From positions 1-64,000 of the forward strand of contig JBAQPU010000023.1 of assembly GCA_049306095.1 (NCBI GenBank): DNA of 64,000 nt, given 5' to 3'. Position numbers and translations under genes: made by a program. Below are positions 1 through 7,808 of this stretch, piece after piece. The number at the start of each line of letters is the position of its first letter. Position 1 is the first letter of the stretch. The notes under the pieces were generated by a model, which saw nothing but the letters and a program-made list of their open reading frames with translations, did not search any database and was not told where the DNA came from. The stretch is from UBA2336 sp049306095 (GTDB taxonomy: Bacteria > Bacteroidota > Bacteroidia > Cytophagales > Cyclobacteriaceae).

Positions 1-1
1 A

Positions 2-730
2 GTAAACACCGACCGGCTTGAAGTAGTTAACGATGATTGGGGAAAAGAAGACGATGAGGATGACTGGGACGACCGCAGGTACCACCACCATAACACACGA
101 CACTCCTTCAACTTTGATTTTGGAACCAATAATTTCTTAGAAGAAGGCAGTTTTCCCGATAACAACGGAGCGCAATATGCCGTACGCCCGTGGGGGTCGT
201 GGTACATTGGATTAAACTCTACGCTGCGCACGCAACTATCCAACAAGTTTTTCCTCGAATGGGGAGCGGGGGTTAGCTGGTATGATTTTAAGTTTCAGGA
301 TGACAATACCCGAATGGTGGAAGACGACAATGGAATCAGTTTTGTGGCCGATAACTTAGATGTATCGTACACGAAAAGTAAACTTGAAATCTGCTACCTG
401 AATGCTTCCCTGGTTCCCGTCTTTGACTTTGGCGGAGATAACCGCAAGGCAAGATTCTGGAGTTCGCATAACAGTAATTTCAGAATAGGAGCCGGCCCGT
501 ATGTGGGCTATCGCCTCTACAGCAAATCAAAGCTGGTATATAAGGAAGATGGCGACAAAGAAAAAGATAAGGAGAGCAACAATTTTTACCTCAATAATAT
601 GCGCTACGGTATTCGCGTGCAGCTCGGAATCCGCTCAGCCGACTTCTTCTTTAACTATGATCTGAACGAACTGTTTGTTGAGAATAAAGGGCCCAAACTG
701 AATGCCTTTAGTTTCGGGGTGGTCTTTTAA
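2..730 (+). CDS. Outer-membrane beta-barrel protein, C-terminal part
   Basis: The reading frame is open from base 2, so the start lies left of the window and only about 242 residues are visible. The visible part opens with an acidic and histidine-rich stretch (DDEDDWDDRRYHHHN). It then runs as alternating polar/aromatic segments typical of outer-membrane strands and ends in FGVVF; a terminal aromatic residue is the usual signal for barrel assembly. A PorT-like or OMP_b-brl family barrel is the best guess. The methionine at 314 is internal. The acidic linker suggests a periplasmic N-terminal part before the barrel. Ligand and function cannot be told from this fragment. Confidence 0.7.
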   Translation, partial: VNTDRLEVVNDDWGKEDDEDDWDDRRYHHHNTRHSFNFDFGTNNFLEEGSFPDNNGAQYAVRPWGSWYIGLNSTLRTQLSNKFFLEWGAGVSWYDFKFQDDNTRMVEDDNGISFVADNLDVSYTKSKLEICYLNASLVPVFDFGGDNRKARFWSSHNSNFRIGAGPYVGYRLYSKSKLVYKEDGDKEKDKESNNFYLNNMRYGIRVQLGIRSADFFFNYDLNELFVENKGPKLNAFSFGVVF

Positions 731-754
731 ACACAGGAAAACTTACAGGAACAT

Positions 755-884
755 AAAAGAGGCTGTCTCAAAGCATCACCAAATGTCAGTCTGAGGGTAG
801 CCGAAGACTATTTGGAGTCCCCAGATTTTCCCGAATCCTCGGGACTCAACCTGACAGTAATTTACTTTTGAGACAGCCTCTTTT
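755..884. repeat. Long foldback with GAGGCTGTCTC arms, probable terminator with an insert in its loop
   Basis: Bases 755-772 and 867-884 form an 18-bp perfect inverted repeat around GAGGCTGTCTC, with an A-run before and a T-run after. The loop of about 94 nt carries smaller nested inverted repeats (TGTCAG/CTGACA and GAGTCCC/GGGACTC). A compact copy with the same arms and only a 7-nt loop lies at 56977-57017. The right end of this loop (TACTTTT) equals the whole loop of the compact copy, so this copy looks like the compact one with about 88 bp inserted. It probably ends transcription of the barrel gene. Confidence 0.7.
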
Positions 885-913
885 TGCCCTTATCAATTAC
901 CGGAATGATTTCC

Positions 914-921
914 TATTTTTG
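914..921 (+). promoter_or_regulatory. Putative -7 box TATTTTTG upstream of the yfhO-like gene
   Basis: TATTTTTG matches the Bacteroidota sigma consensus TAnnTTTG. A transcript from it would begin near 928, which supports the start codon at 959 and excludes the TTG at 884. No good -33 box is seen at the usual spacing. Confidence 0.4.
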
Positions 922-958
922 CGCCTGCCTGAAACCAGGCCTAACTCAATCCGGTCAA

Positions 959-3394
959 ATGAAAAAAATTAGTTTCGCAGAACATGTTCTCCCCCACCTG
1001 CTCGCCTTTATCGTTTTTTTAATCATAACGGTTTTCTTCTTTAACCCTGTTTTCTTTGAAAAGAAAACACTGGTACAACACGACATCCAGCAATCCATTG
1101 CTGTATCAAAAGCCTTAAACGATTACCGCGACCAAACAGGAGAAGAAGGACTATGGGCACCTAACTTGTTTAGCGGCATGCCCGGCTACCTGGTTAATGT
1201 GCATTGGGGAAACAGCGCGGTATCCATGCTCAAGCGTGTTCTTTCTGCCAACCTCCCTCATCCGGTGGCTAATATTTTTCTGGCGTTTGTTTGTTACTAT
1301 ATCATGTTGCTGGCCTTTCGCATCAGGCCTTACCTGGCCATTGCGGGTGCGCTGGCGTTTGGCCTCTCCTCTTTTATGATCATTGGCTTATCGGCCGGTC
1401 ATAATGCACGCATAGGCGCGATGGCTTTTATGCCGTTGGTACTGGCGGGGATTCACCTTTCGTTTTCCGGAAAGCGGGTATTGGGGTTTGGCGTTACAGC
1501 TGCCGCACTTGCGCTGCACCTGCGCGAAAATCACCTGCAGGTAACATACTATTTGATTATGATCGTACTTGGGTACGGACTGATGCAACTCATTGTAGCA
1601 TTCAAAGAAAAACGAGTTGGCGAAGTATTTAAAACAGTAGCAACACTGATTCCCGCTGCCCTGCTTGCAGCCGGAACATTTTTTGGTCCGCTTTGGGCCG
1701 TGAAAGAATATTCAGCCTATTCTACCAGGGGAAAAACAGAACTGGAAGCACCGGCAACGGTTAACTCCGGCACAGGGCTTAACCGCGATTACGTATTTAC
1801 CTACAGCAATGGCATTCTTGAACCCATGACCATGCTGGTGCCTGATTTTTATGGCGGGCCCAATTCAAATTTTTTCTTCCGCGATCAGGAAAGTGAGTCA
1901 TACAAAGCTTTGATGGCAACAGGAAATGAACAGCTGATTAATAATTACGCGCGCTACACCTCCTCCTACTGGGGCGAACAACCTTTTACTGCTCCCTATT
2001 ATGCAGGCGCCATTATTGTTTTTCTGTTTGTGATCGGAATCATTTTTGCCGACCGGAAATACACCTGGTGGCTCTTAGGATTAAGTGCTGTTGCAGTTAT
2101 GATGAGCTGGGGCAAAAATTTTGAGTCCTTCAATTACTTCCTGTTCGATCACCTGCCCGGCTACAGCAAATTCCGCTCGGTAACCTTTGTACTGATTATT
2201 GCATTTTTTGCCATGCCCCTGCTGGGACTATTGGGATTAGAAAAATTTCTTGAAAGTGGCGGTGCAACGAAAGAAAATAAGAAAAAACTTTTGATTGCCT
2301 TCGCGACAACCGGTGGCCTTTGCTTATTGCTCGTCATCTTTGGTGGCCTGTTCTCCTTCTTGAAAGAAGCGGAAACAACCTTGCCCGACTGGCTCGCCAA
2401 CGCTCTGCGCGATGACCGCAAAGCATTGTTGAAAAGTGATGCCTTCCGCTCGTTCGCTTTCATCACCGCTATTTTTATTGTGTTGTTTTTTAACCTTCAT
2501 AAAAAAGTATCGCCTTATATCGTTTATGCGTTCATTGCATTTTTCGTGATGATTGACCTGGCGGTGGTAAATAAGCGTTACTTTGACAAAGACAACTACA
2601 AGCGTAAACGTGAGGCTATTTTTACCGCACGGCCTGCCGAACAGCAGATTATGCAGGACAAAACTTACTTCCGTGTATTAAGTGATGAAATGGATGGCCG
2701 CGCTTCTTACTTTTTTAATTCAGTACTCGGATATCATGGGGCACCGTTAAAACGATATGAAAACCTTCGCGACTCATGCCTGTATGAAGATGTACAGGAA
2801 TTTTTTGTAGACGCTCAGCAGCAAAAGCTTGATTTTTCGAAATATGGAATCATCAACATGCTTAATTGCAAATACATCCTTTTTGGTGAAGGGCAGCAAG
2901 GACAGTTTTTACTGAACGTAGGCGCTAAAGGACCCGCCTGGTTTATTCGTGACGTGGTTACGGTAAACTCCCCGACTGAAGAACTGGCCAAAGTGGAAGA
3001 AATTGACACCCGCACAACGGCCGTGGTGGATGGTTCAAAATTCAAAGCTCCCCGACCACAATATGACAGCGCCTCGAGAATCACGCTTGCCGAACACAAG
3101 CCTAACTACATGAAATACGAGACCCAAACACAAAACAACAACCTGGCAGTATTTTCTGAGATCTATTACCCCGAAGGCTGGATAGCCACTATTGATGGCA
3201 AGGAAAGCGAAATACTGCGGGTTAATTATGTGTTGCGGGCGTTAGAAATACCGGCCGGTAAACACACAATTGAATTCAGGTTTGAACCAAAATCGTACAC
3301 GGTGGGCAACCCGATTACCCGTGCTTCATCGTGGATATTGATTTTGGTATTACTTGGAAGCATTGGCTGGAGTTTGAGAAAAGAGAATGATTAA
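959..3394 (+). CDS. YfhO family multi-spanning membrane protein
   Basis: About 811 residues from the ATG at 959 (MKKISFAEHV). The same frame could start at a TTG at 884, but that lies inside the upstream foldback and before the promoter box, so 959 is preferred. The first two thirds hold about a dozen hydrophobic helices; a soluble segment follows (about 560-780), and one helix near the C-terminus is followed by a basic end. This matches the YfhO family (Pfam DUF/YfhO), polytopic proteins of the GT-C glycosyltransferase type. The B. subtilis member is linked to glycosylation of cell-surface polymers. The loop around residues 285-310 (RDYVFTYSNG) is well conserved in the family as I remember it. 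The actual sugar donor or acceptor is unknown. It stands alone between the foldback and a small membrane-protein gene. Confidence 0.8.
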   Translation: MKKISFAEHVLPHLLAFIVFLIITVFFFNPVFFEKKTLVQHDIQQSIAVSKALNDYRDQTGEEGLWAPNLFSGMPGYLVNVHWGNSAVSMLKRVLSANLPHPVANIFLAFVCYYIMLLAFRIRPYLAIAGALAFGLSSFMIIGLSAGHNARIGAMAFMPLVLAGIHLSFSGKRVLGFGVTAAALALHLRENHLQVTYYLIMIVLGYGLMQLIVAFKEKRVGEVFKTVATLIPAALLAAGTFFGPLWAVKEYSAYSTRGKTELEAPATVNSGTGLNRDYVFTYSNGILEPMTMLVPDFYGGPNSNFFFRDQESESYKALMATGNEQLINNYARYTSSYWGEQPFTAPYYAGAIIVFLFVIGIIFADRKYTWWLLGLSAVAVMMSWGKNFESFNYFLFDHLPGYSKFRSVTFVLIIAFFAMPLLGLLGLEKFLESGGATKENKKKLLIAFATTGGLCLLLVIFGGLFSFLKEAETTLPDWLANALRDDRKALLKSDAFRSFAFITAIFIVLFFNLHKKVSPYIVYAFIAFFVMIDLAVVNKRYFDKDNYKRKREAIFTARPAEQQIMQDKTYFRVLSDEMDGRASYFFNSVLGYHGAPLKRYENLRDSCLYEDVQEFFVDAQQQKLDFSKYGIINMLNCKYILFGEGQQGQFLLNVGAKGPAWFIRDVVTVNSPTEELAKVEEIDTRTTAVVDGSKFKAPRPQYDSASRITLAEHKPNYMKYETQTQNNNLAVFSEIYYPEGWIATIDGKESEILRVNYVLRALEIPAGKHTIEFRFEPKSYTVGNPITRASSWILILVLLGSIGWSLRKEND

Positions 3395-3409
3395 ACAAAC
3401 CAGTCGTAA

Positions 3410-3811
3410 ATGAGTGACTTAACTCCTAATGAATTTCTTAAGGATTTCACTAAGAGTACAAACGGCAAAATCCTGGTTGGACTGCTTTTGATTCTAAGCG
3501 TGTTACTTGTTGTGTGGATAGGCGCTTCGATTTACAACGACACAAAGCAAAGTGACGATCTAATCAAAAGAGAAATAAATGGGATACTCATTAGCTCCAA
3601 GGACATTGCGCACGGAAAATATGCCTTAGTCATCAAGCAACACGAGACAGGTGAGGGAATAAAATACGACCTATCGGTGAGTAGATTCTTCCGAGATAAC
3701 AATATTCAAGTAGGAGACTCAATAAGCAAGGCGGCAGACAGTCATATAATAAGTTTTTTCAAAAAAAAAGGAAAGACTTATTACAAATGCTGTGAACTAT
3801 ATTGGTATTGA
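3410..3811 (+). CDS. Small membrane-anchored protein of unknown function
   Basis: 133 residues. One hydrophobic helix (about 21-42, ILVGLLLILSVLLVVWIGAS) follows a short polar N-terminus. The rest is a soluble beta-rich domain with the pattern REINGILIS...YDLSVSRFFRDNNIQVGDSI, resembling small extracytoplasmic proteins often found as single-gene units in Bacteroidota. The gene is visibly richer in A and T than yfhO upstream and ppc downstream. It starts 15 bp after the yfhO-like stop and is followed by an IS3 scrap and an attC-like foldback, so it may be a mobile cassette. No function can be assigned. Confidence 0.6.
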   Translation: MSDLTPNEFLKDFTKSTNGKILVGLLLILSVLLVVWIGASIYNDTKQSDDLIKREINGILISSKDIAHGKYALVIKQHETGEGIKYDLSVSRFFRDNNIQVGDSISKAADSHIISFFKKKGKTYYKCCELYWY

Positions 3812-3817
3812 GTAGAA

Positions 3818-3929
3818 TTAAGATTGACAATCAAACCCCACAATCTTCTTGTACTGCGCCAGCTCGGCCTCCAATTCTTTCACTCGTTTGAGTTGGTTGA
3901 CATCCATGCCAGAGTATTTACTCTTCCAT
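3818..3929 (-). pseudogene. Fragment of an IS3-family transposase OrfA
   Basis: The minus strand encodes WKSKYSGMDVNQLKRVKELE and AELAQYKKIV before a stop. This is the typical end of the helix-turn-helix and start of the leucine-zipper part of IS3-family OrfA (usual pattern: YGGMxVSELKRLKELEEEN). Only some 35 codons remain; the first part of OrfA and all of OrfB are absent. The open frame runs on toward 4003, but that part reads through the foldback element, so it is not protein coding. The fragment abuts the left arm of the foldback at about 3929 and seems to have replaced that element's outer left box. Confidence 0.5.
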
Positions 3930-4087
3930 TGTTTATGCCAGCTTGGGGGTTTTGTGTTCATTGCACTTTCAGTTTCTTTACTTAGTTTCGTAGTGGTTGA
4001 CAATTTTCGGTGTGGTCGTGTTTGTCATTCCTTCGTAATTTAACAAACACTCCTATCTTCAAGCCGTCATAAACACAAACGTTATAG
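3929..4087 (+). repeat. attC-like foldback element 1 (solitary)
   Basis: The left arm starts with TGTTTATGCCAGCTTGGGGG (3930-3949). The right arm (about 4058-4087) contains the matching inverted copy, then AAACGTTATAGG. The two arms pair around GTTTATG and GCTTG. Shared blocks link it to element 2 at 29917-30090: the left-arm 19-mer, CGTGTTTGTCAT versus CGCGTTTGTCAT, and ATTTAACAAACACTCCTA. The outer left box is missing, cut by the IS3 fragment. Nothing else is seen between here and the end of ppc apart from a 9-bp inverted repeat (4146-4154 with 4195-4203) that may help terminate ppc. Confidence 0.55.
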
Positions 4088-4191
4088 GAAAGGCGGTCGA
4101 ACGAACAAAATTAGGTATGTAAGAAGATACCAAATGGAGCAATGAAATTCAGCGATAGCGAAGCACGCTGCCCTAAAGGACGTTCCGTACC

Positions 4192-6738
4192 CTACGCTGA
4201 ATTCCGTGCAGCATTGATAATACCAAACATGCACCGCAGCACCAACTTCTGATAATAAGCCTGGTATTTTTTATCATCACCGCTTCGCAGGTGTTGCAGT
4301 CCATATTGCTGAATAACAATCAATGGCATAACAATGCGCTCCCGCAGCAAAATGGATTCACGGTTTACCGGATTATTCTCCATTAAGTCATCAAGGCCCG
4401 TTACCATCAACAGTTGCTTGCTTGAACGCAGGTATTCAGCATACATTCCTTTCCAAAAATCACCAAATTCATGATCACCGGCCAGGTAGCTGGTCACCTG
4501 AAAGTTGGTTTTCATAAGCGACATCATGCTGTTGTTCAACAAGGTTTTGAAAAACAACGACCGCTGATAGAGTGAACGAATCCGCCTGGTGGCACCCCTT
4601 GTTTGCATGATTTCTATCGCCTGACCCACCCCGTAAAACCCCGGAATATTTTGTTTCATAAGCGCCCATGCCCCTACAAAAGGAATTGCCCGAAGATCTT
4701 CAAATTTTAATCCTTCAGAAGAATTACGCTTTACCGGCCGCGACCCAATGTTTGAATCGCCATAGAATACGAGTGGTGTAGCCCGTTCGAGATACGGAAC
4801 AAACCGGGCATGGTGTTTTAAATCCAGGTAGGCTTTGTAACCTACCTCTGCCAATTCCTCCAGCAATGCTTTATCTTCTTTCGTTAGTTCTTCCTGTTCA
4901 TCATTAAACACCGCACGTTCAACTCCGGCCGATAACAGTTGTTCAAGATTGTAGCGACACGAAGGTACTTTACCAAAATTTGAACTAATGGTTTGTCCCT
5001 GAATCGTGATTTGCACTTCATGATCTTCAATGCTGCTCCCTAAAGAGGCATAAAAGTCATGGGTGTTCCCTCCACCCCGTGCCGGTGGGCCTCCTCGGCC
5101 GTCAAAAAAAACAACGGTAATGCCATGTTTACGGGCGATGCCCGTCAGGTTTTCCTTCGCCCTGAATATTGACCAGTTCGCCCTCAGGTAACCGCCATCT
5201 TTTGTTCCATCAGAAAATCCAAGCATGATGGTTTGCTTGTTTCCGCGTGAACGGATATGCCTGCGATATTCCGGAATACGGTAGAGTGCTTCCATAATGG
5301 TGCCGGCATGCGCCAGGTCATCAATGGTTTCAAACAGTGGAACAACATCCGCAGACAATCCTTTTTTTGTACCAATCGCCAATCGGAGAAGTTGAAATAC
5401 TTTGATGACGTCCAGAACCGAGGCACAGTTGCTGATCACATACCGGTGACAAGCAGGTTCACCATTTTGAGTTTGTATCGTACCAATGGTATACACACTT
5501 TGAACGAGATCGCGTACGAACGGATCTCTCAACCTAAGCTTATTGGGTTGAAATTTTAGCTTCAGTATTTTCGTTACCTGCTCTTTCTCCGGTTTTCCTC
5601 CAAGGTTAACTTTCAACGCGCGCAAAATATCGTTCCACGCCTGGGCATGCTTCCGGCTGTCTTGCCGCACATCCATCGAGGCAAAGAAAAATCCAAACAT
5701 CTTCACCTTAACTAAAAATGAATCAACCCGGTTGAGGAATAAACCCTGATGTTCCTTTAGCAGATTTTTTTTAATTTCTTCCAGGTCACGGATCAACTCA
5801 CTTGCTTTCAAATAACCTTCCGAAGGCCGATAGATGGCATTGTAAACCTTGCGTTCAACTTCCTGAACCAATTTCTCAATACCACGAAAGGTAAGTCTTC
5901 GCCTTAGTACGCGCACATCACGGTAATAACATTTTAAAATAGTCTCGCGCAGTCGGGCAGCAACTTTTAATGTAACCTCGCTGGTAACAAAAGGATTACC
6001 ATCACGATCGCCCCCCGGCCAAAAGCCCACACGGATCAGGTCAAAATTTTTCCAGTCGTTCATGTGCACCTGTAATCCATCCATTACCTTCAGCAGGATT
6101 TCAGGGGCAGCCTGATAGAAAATATTTTCGAGGTACCAGCATAAACTCACCGCTTCGTCAAAGGGCGTTGGCTTCTCCCGCTTGATGATGGCTGTTTTTC
6201 CAAGCTGATTCAACAACAGGTTAATATCGGAAAGGTTGTCTTGCCTGATCGCCTCTTCCAGGTCATTGATAATCGCCAGCACCGGGCCCGGGTAGAATTG
6301 GGTCGGGTGAGCCGTTAAAACAACCCGCACACTAAATGTTTCAAGCTTCTTTTTTAGTCGCGCTTGCTTATCGGCAGACGAAGCCCGTAACAGCAACGAT
6401 GAAAGGGTACCTTTTCCCTGGAGGTCGTTGATTTTATCAAACGCTGCATCCTCAATTGAATCGAAGAGCACTACCTGGCGTTCGGCATACTGAATGAAGT
6501 TGAACAACAACTCGAACTTTTCTTCACGCGATGCGTCAGGTGCAAAGTCATCGAAAAAACGTTGAATAATATATTGCGGATCTTTGCCTTGCTCAAATCC
6601 TTCAATGGTATATTGCTGAACAAAAGGCAACAAGGTACCGGTGCGGTAAATATGACTGAACGGAAGGTTCAGGAACAAGCTATTGTAGATGTGATAACGT
6701 GTAGAAACGTAATCATTAAACGGAACAGGCATAAACAA
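4192..6738 (-). CDS. ppc: Phosphoenolpyruvate carboxylase
   Basis: 848 residues, near the usual family length of about 850-930. It catalyses PEP + bicarbonate to oxaloacetate + phosphate, refilling the citric-acid cycle in the cytoplasm. Visible motifs: TAHPT with the catalytic histidine (about 142-146), GGDRDGNP (242-249), VPLFETIDDL (about 466-475), the SDGTKDGG loop (about 509-516), DGRGGPPARGGG (about 546-557). The mobile loop differs from the proteobacterial form (FHGRGGxxGRGGGP) and fits the Bacteroidota branch. The C-terminus is RNSA rather than the near-universal RNTG, which in other enzymes lines the active site. ATG codons at 6738 and 6732 are both possible starts. It is a single gene, with a 9-bp inverted repeat over its stop codon. 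Confidence 0.93.
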   Translation of the reverse strand: MFMPVPFNDYVSTRYHIYNSLFLNLPFSHIYRTGTLLPFVQQYTIEGFEQGKDPQYIIQRFFDDFAPDASREEKFELLFNFIQYAERQVVLFDSIEDAAFDKINDLQGKGTLSSLLLRASSADKQARLKKKLETFSVRVVLTAHPTQFYPGPVLAIINDLEEAIRQDNLSDINLLLNQLGKTAIIKREKPTPFDEAVSLCWYLENIFYQAAPEILLKVMDGLQVHMNDWKNFDLIRVGFWPGGDRDGNPFVTSEVTLKVAARLRETILKCYYRDVRVLRRRLTFRGIEKLVQEVERKVYNAIYRPSEGYLKASELIRDLEEIKKNLLKEHQGLFLNRVDSFLVKVKMFGFFFASMDVRQDSRKHAQAWNDILRALKVNLGGKPEKEQVTKILKLKFQPNKLRLRDPFVRDLVQSVYTIGTIQTQNGEPACHRYVISNCASVLDVIKVFQLLRLAIGTKKGLSADVVPLFETIDDLAHAGTIMEALYRIPEYRRHIRSRGNKQTIMLGFSDGTKDGGYLRANWSIFRAKENLTGIARKHGITVVFFDGRGGPPARGGGNTHDFYASLGSSIEDHEVQITIQGQTISSNFGKVPSCRYNLEQLLSAGVERAVFNDEQEELTKEDKALLEELAEVGYKAYLDLKHHARFVPYLERATPLVFYGDSNIGSRPVKRNSSEGLKFEDLRAIPFVGAWALMKQNIPGFYGVGQAIEIMQTRGATRRIRSLYQRSLFFKTLLNNSMMSLMKTNFQVTSYLAGDHEFGDFWKGMYAEYLRSSKQLLMVTGLDDLMENNPVNRESILLRERIVMPLIVIQQYGLQHLRSGDDKKYQAYYQKLVLRCMFGIINAARNSA

Positions 6739-6837
6739 AACTAATCAAACAAGACAAAACCGGAAAACAGAAAACCGTGTACCTGCTTGCCGGAAAGGTA
6801 GCCAAGGCGATACGCCTACCGCCATTCATACACAATC

Positions 6838-7095
6838 TCAGTCGCTCGGCTGGAGCCGAGCGACTATTATCCATGAGGCCTCTGGCCTCATGTCGGCAAA
6901 ACTTCTAATGGCGAAGCAACGCATGCTGAACTATAATACCAGGAAGACGCATCGATTACATACATCCCAGTCGCTCGGCTGTGCCGAGTGACTATTATCT
7001 ATGAGGCCTCTAGCCTCATGTCGGCAAAACTTCTAATGGCGAAGCAACGCATGCTGAACTATAATACCAGGAAGACGCATCGATTACATACCCCG
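6838..7095. repeat. Two tandem 129-bp copies of REP hairpins plus the transposase 3' tail
   Basis: Copy 1 (about 6838-6966) and copy 2 (about 6967-7095) are nearly identical. Each has a first hairpin (copy 1: GTCGCTCGGCT, 2-nt loop, AGCCGAGCGAC), a second hairpin (ATGAGGCC/GGCCTCAT in copy 1), and about 78 bp matching the 3' end of the decayed transposase gene. Copy 2 is the one joined to that gene. The first hairpin core reappears at 7600-7623 and 7730-7753 on the other side of the gene, which marks it as a REP element served by this transposase family. The 99 bp to the left (6739-6837) show nothing recognisable. Confidence 0.8.
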
Positions 7096-7546
7096 CTTCA
7101 ACAGGATTATTGTGAATATAATCTATTTTTTGATCCACTATACCTGGATAATTCAGTTCAATCGGATAGTTTGTCTTATCCCAGAACATGTATGTATCAT
7201 TTTGCTTCTTATACTTTGCGAAATATCCGAACATATGCAGCAACCACTCTCTTCTACTCTCACCTTGTTCCTGTTCGATCATCTTCAAAATTTCCTTTGC
7301 TGTAAAACTCTTAAAATCCCGCAGTACTTCATTCAAGTTACCCTTCAAACATCTCGCCACTAAATGGATGTGGCTTGGCATTATTACGTAAGCAAAAATC
7401 TCAAGCCCTTTATGTTCAACACAATATGCTAGGCTTTCAACAATTTTGTTACAATATCATTGGCGAGTAAACACATCAACCCATCCGGCCACTGTAAGGG
7501 TTAAAAAATAGGCATAATCAGTATTTGCCTTTCGTAGTTCAGACAT
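7016..7546 (-). pseudogene. REP-associated tyrosine transposase (Y1_Tnp/RAYT), interrupted by a stop codon
   Basis: Translation from the ATG at 7546 gives MSELRKANTDYAYFLTLTVA, continues to FTRQ, meets TGA at 7459-7457 (codon 30), and goes on in the same frame: YCNKIVESLAY, then IMPSHIHLVAR, DFKSFTAKEI, YIHNNPVEAGYV, SSWYYSSA. These are the hallmarks of the RAYT branch of IS200/IS605-like transposases: the HIH metal-binding pair in MPSHIHL and a C-terminal HNNPVEAG. Length about 176 codons fits the family. A single C-to-T change of CGA would create the stop. Intact frame elsewhere and REP hairpins on both sides suggest recent loss. The catalytic tyrosine cannot be placed with certainty. Confidence 0.85.
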
Positions 7547-7758
7547 GCAAGCAAATTACCCTTTCTTCTTAATCCGGCAAGATGCCTTATAAATATTCAT
7601 CACTCGGCTGGAGCCGAGCGACTGAGGGGGTTAAAAAATAGGCATAATCAGTATTTGCCTTTCGTAGTTCAGACATGCAAGCAAATTACCCTTTCTTCTT
7701 AATCCGGCAAGATACCTTATAAATATTCGTCACTCGGCTGGAGCCGAGCGACTGAGGG
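7498..7758. repeat. Two tandem 130-bp copies of the transposase 5' end plus REP hairpin
   Basis: The block beginning GGGTTAAAAAATAGGC at about 7498 is repeated from about 7628, with two or three base changes. Each copy holds the first codons of the transposase (minus strand), about 50 bp of upstream sequence and the hairpin CTCGGCT GG AGCCGAG. It mirrors the 129-bp duplication on the other side of the gene. The remaining bases to 7808 show nothing else. Confidence 0.8.
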
Positions 7759-7808
7759 ATAAACAGCTAAGAAGATCGCTCGCTTAACGGTCGGGATGAC
7801 CAATGACA

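Noticed and set aside
3818..4003. A 61-codon minus-strand frame as a real gene
   Set aside because: Its first half reads through the foldback element and only the last 35 codons resemble IS3 OrfA, so it is a relic joined to a repeat.
6736..6743. TAGTTTTG as ppc promoter -7 box
   Set aside because: A transcript from it would begin after both possible start codons of ppc.
6838..7758. CRISPR-like array from the repeated blocks
   Set aside because: There are only two copies on each side, they are 129-130 bp long and directly adjacent with no spacers; they are tandem duplications.
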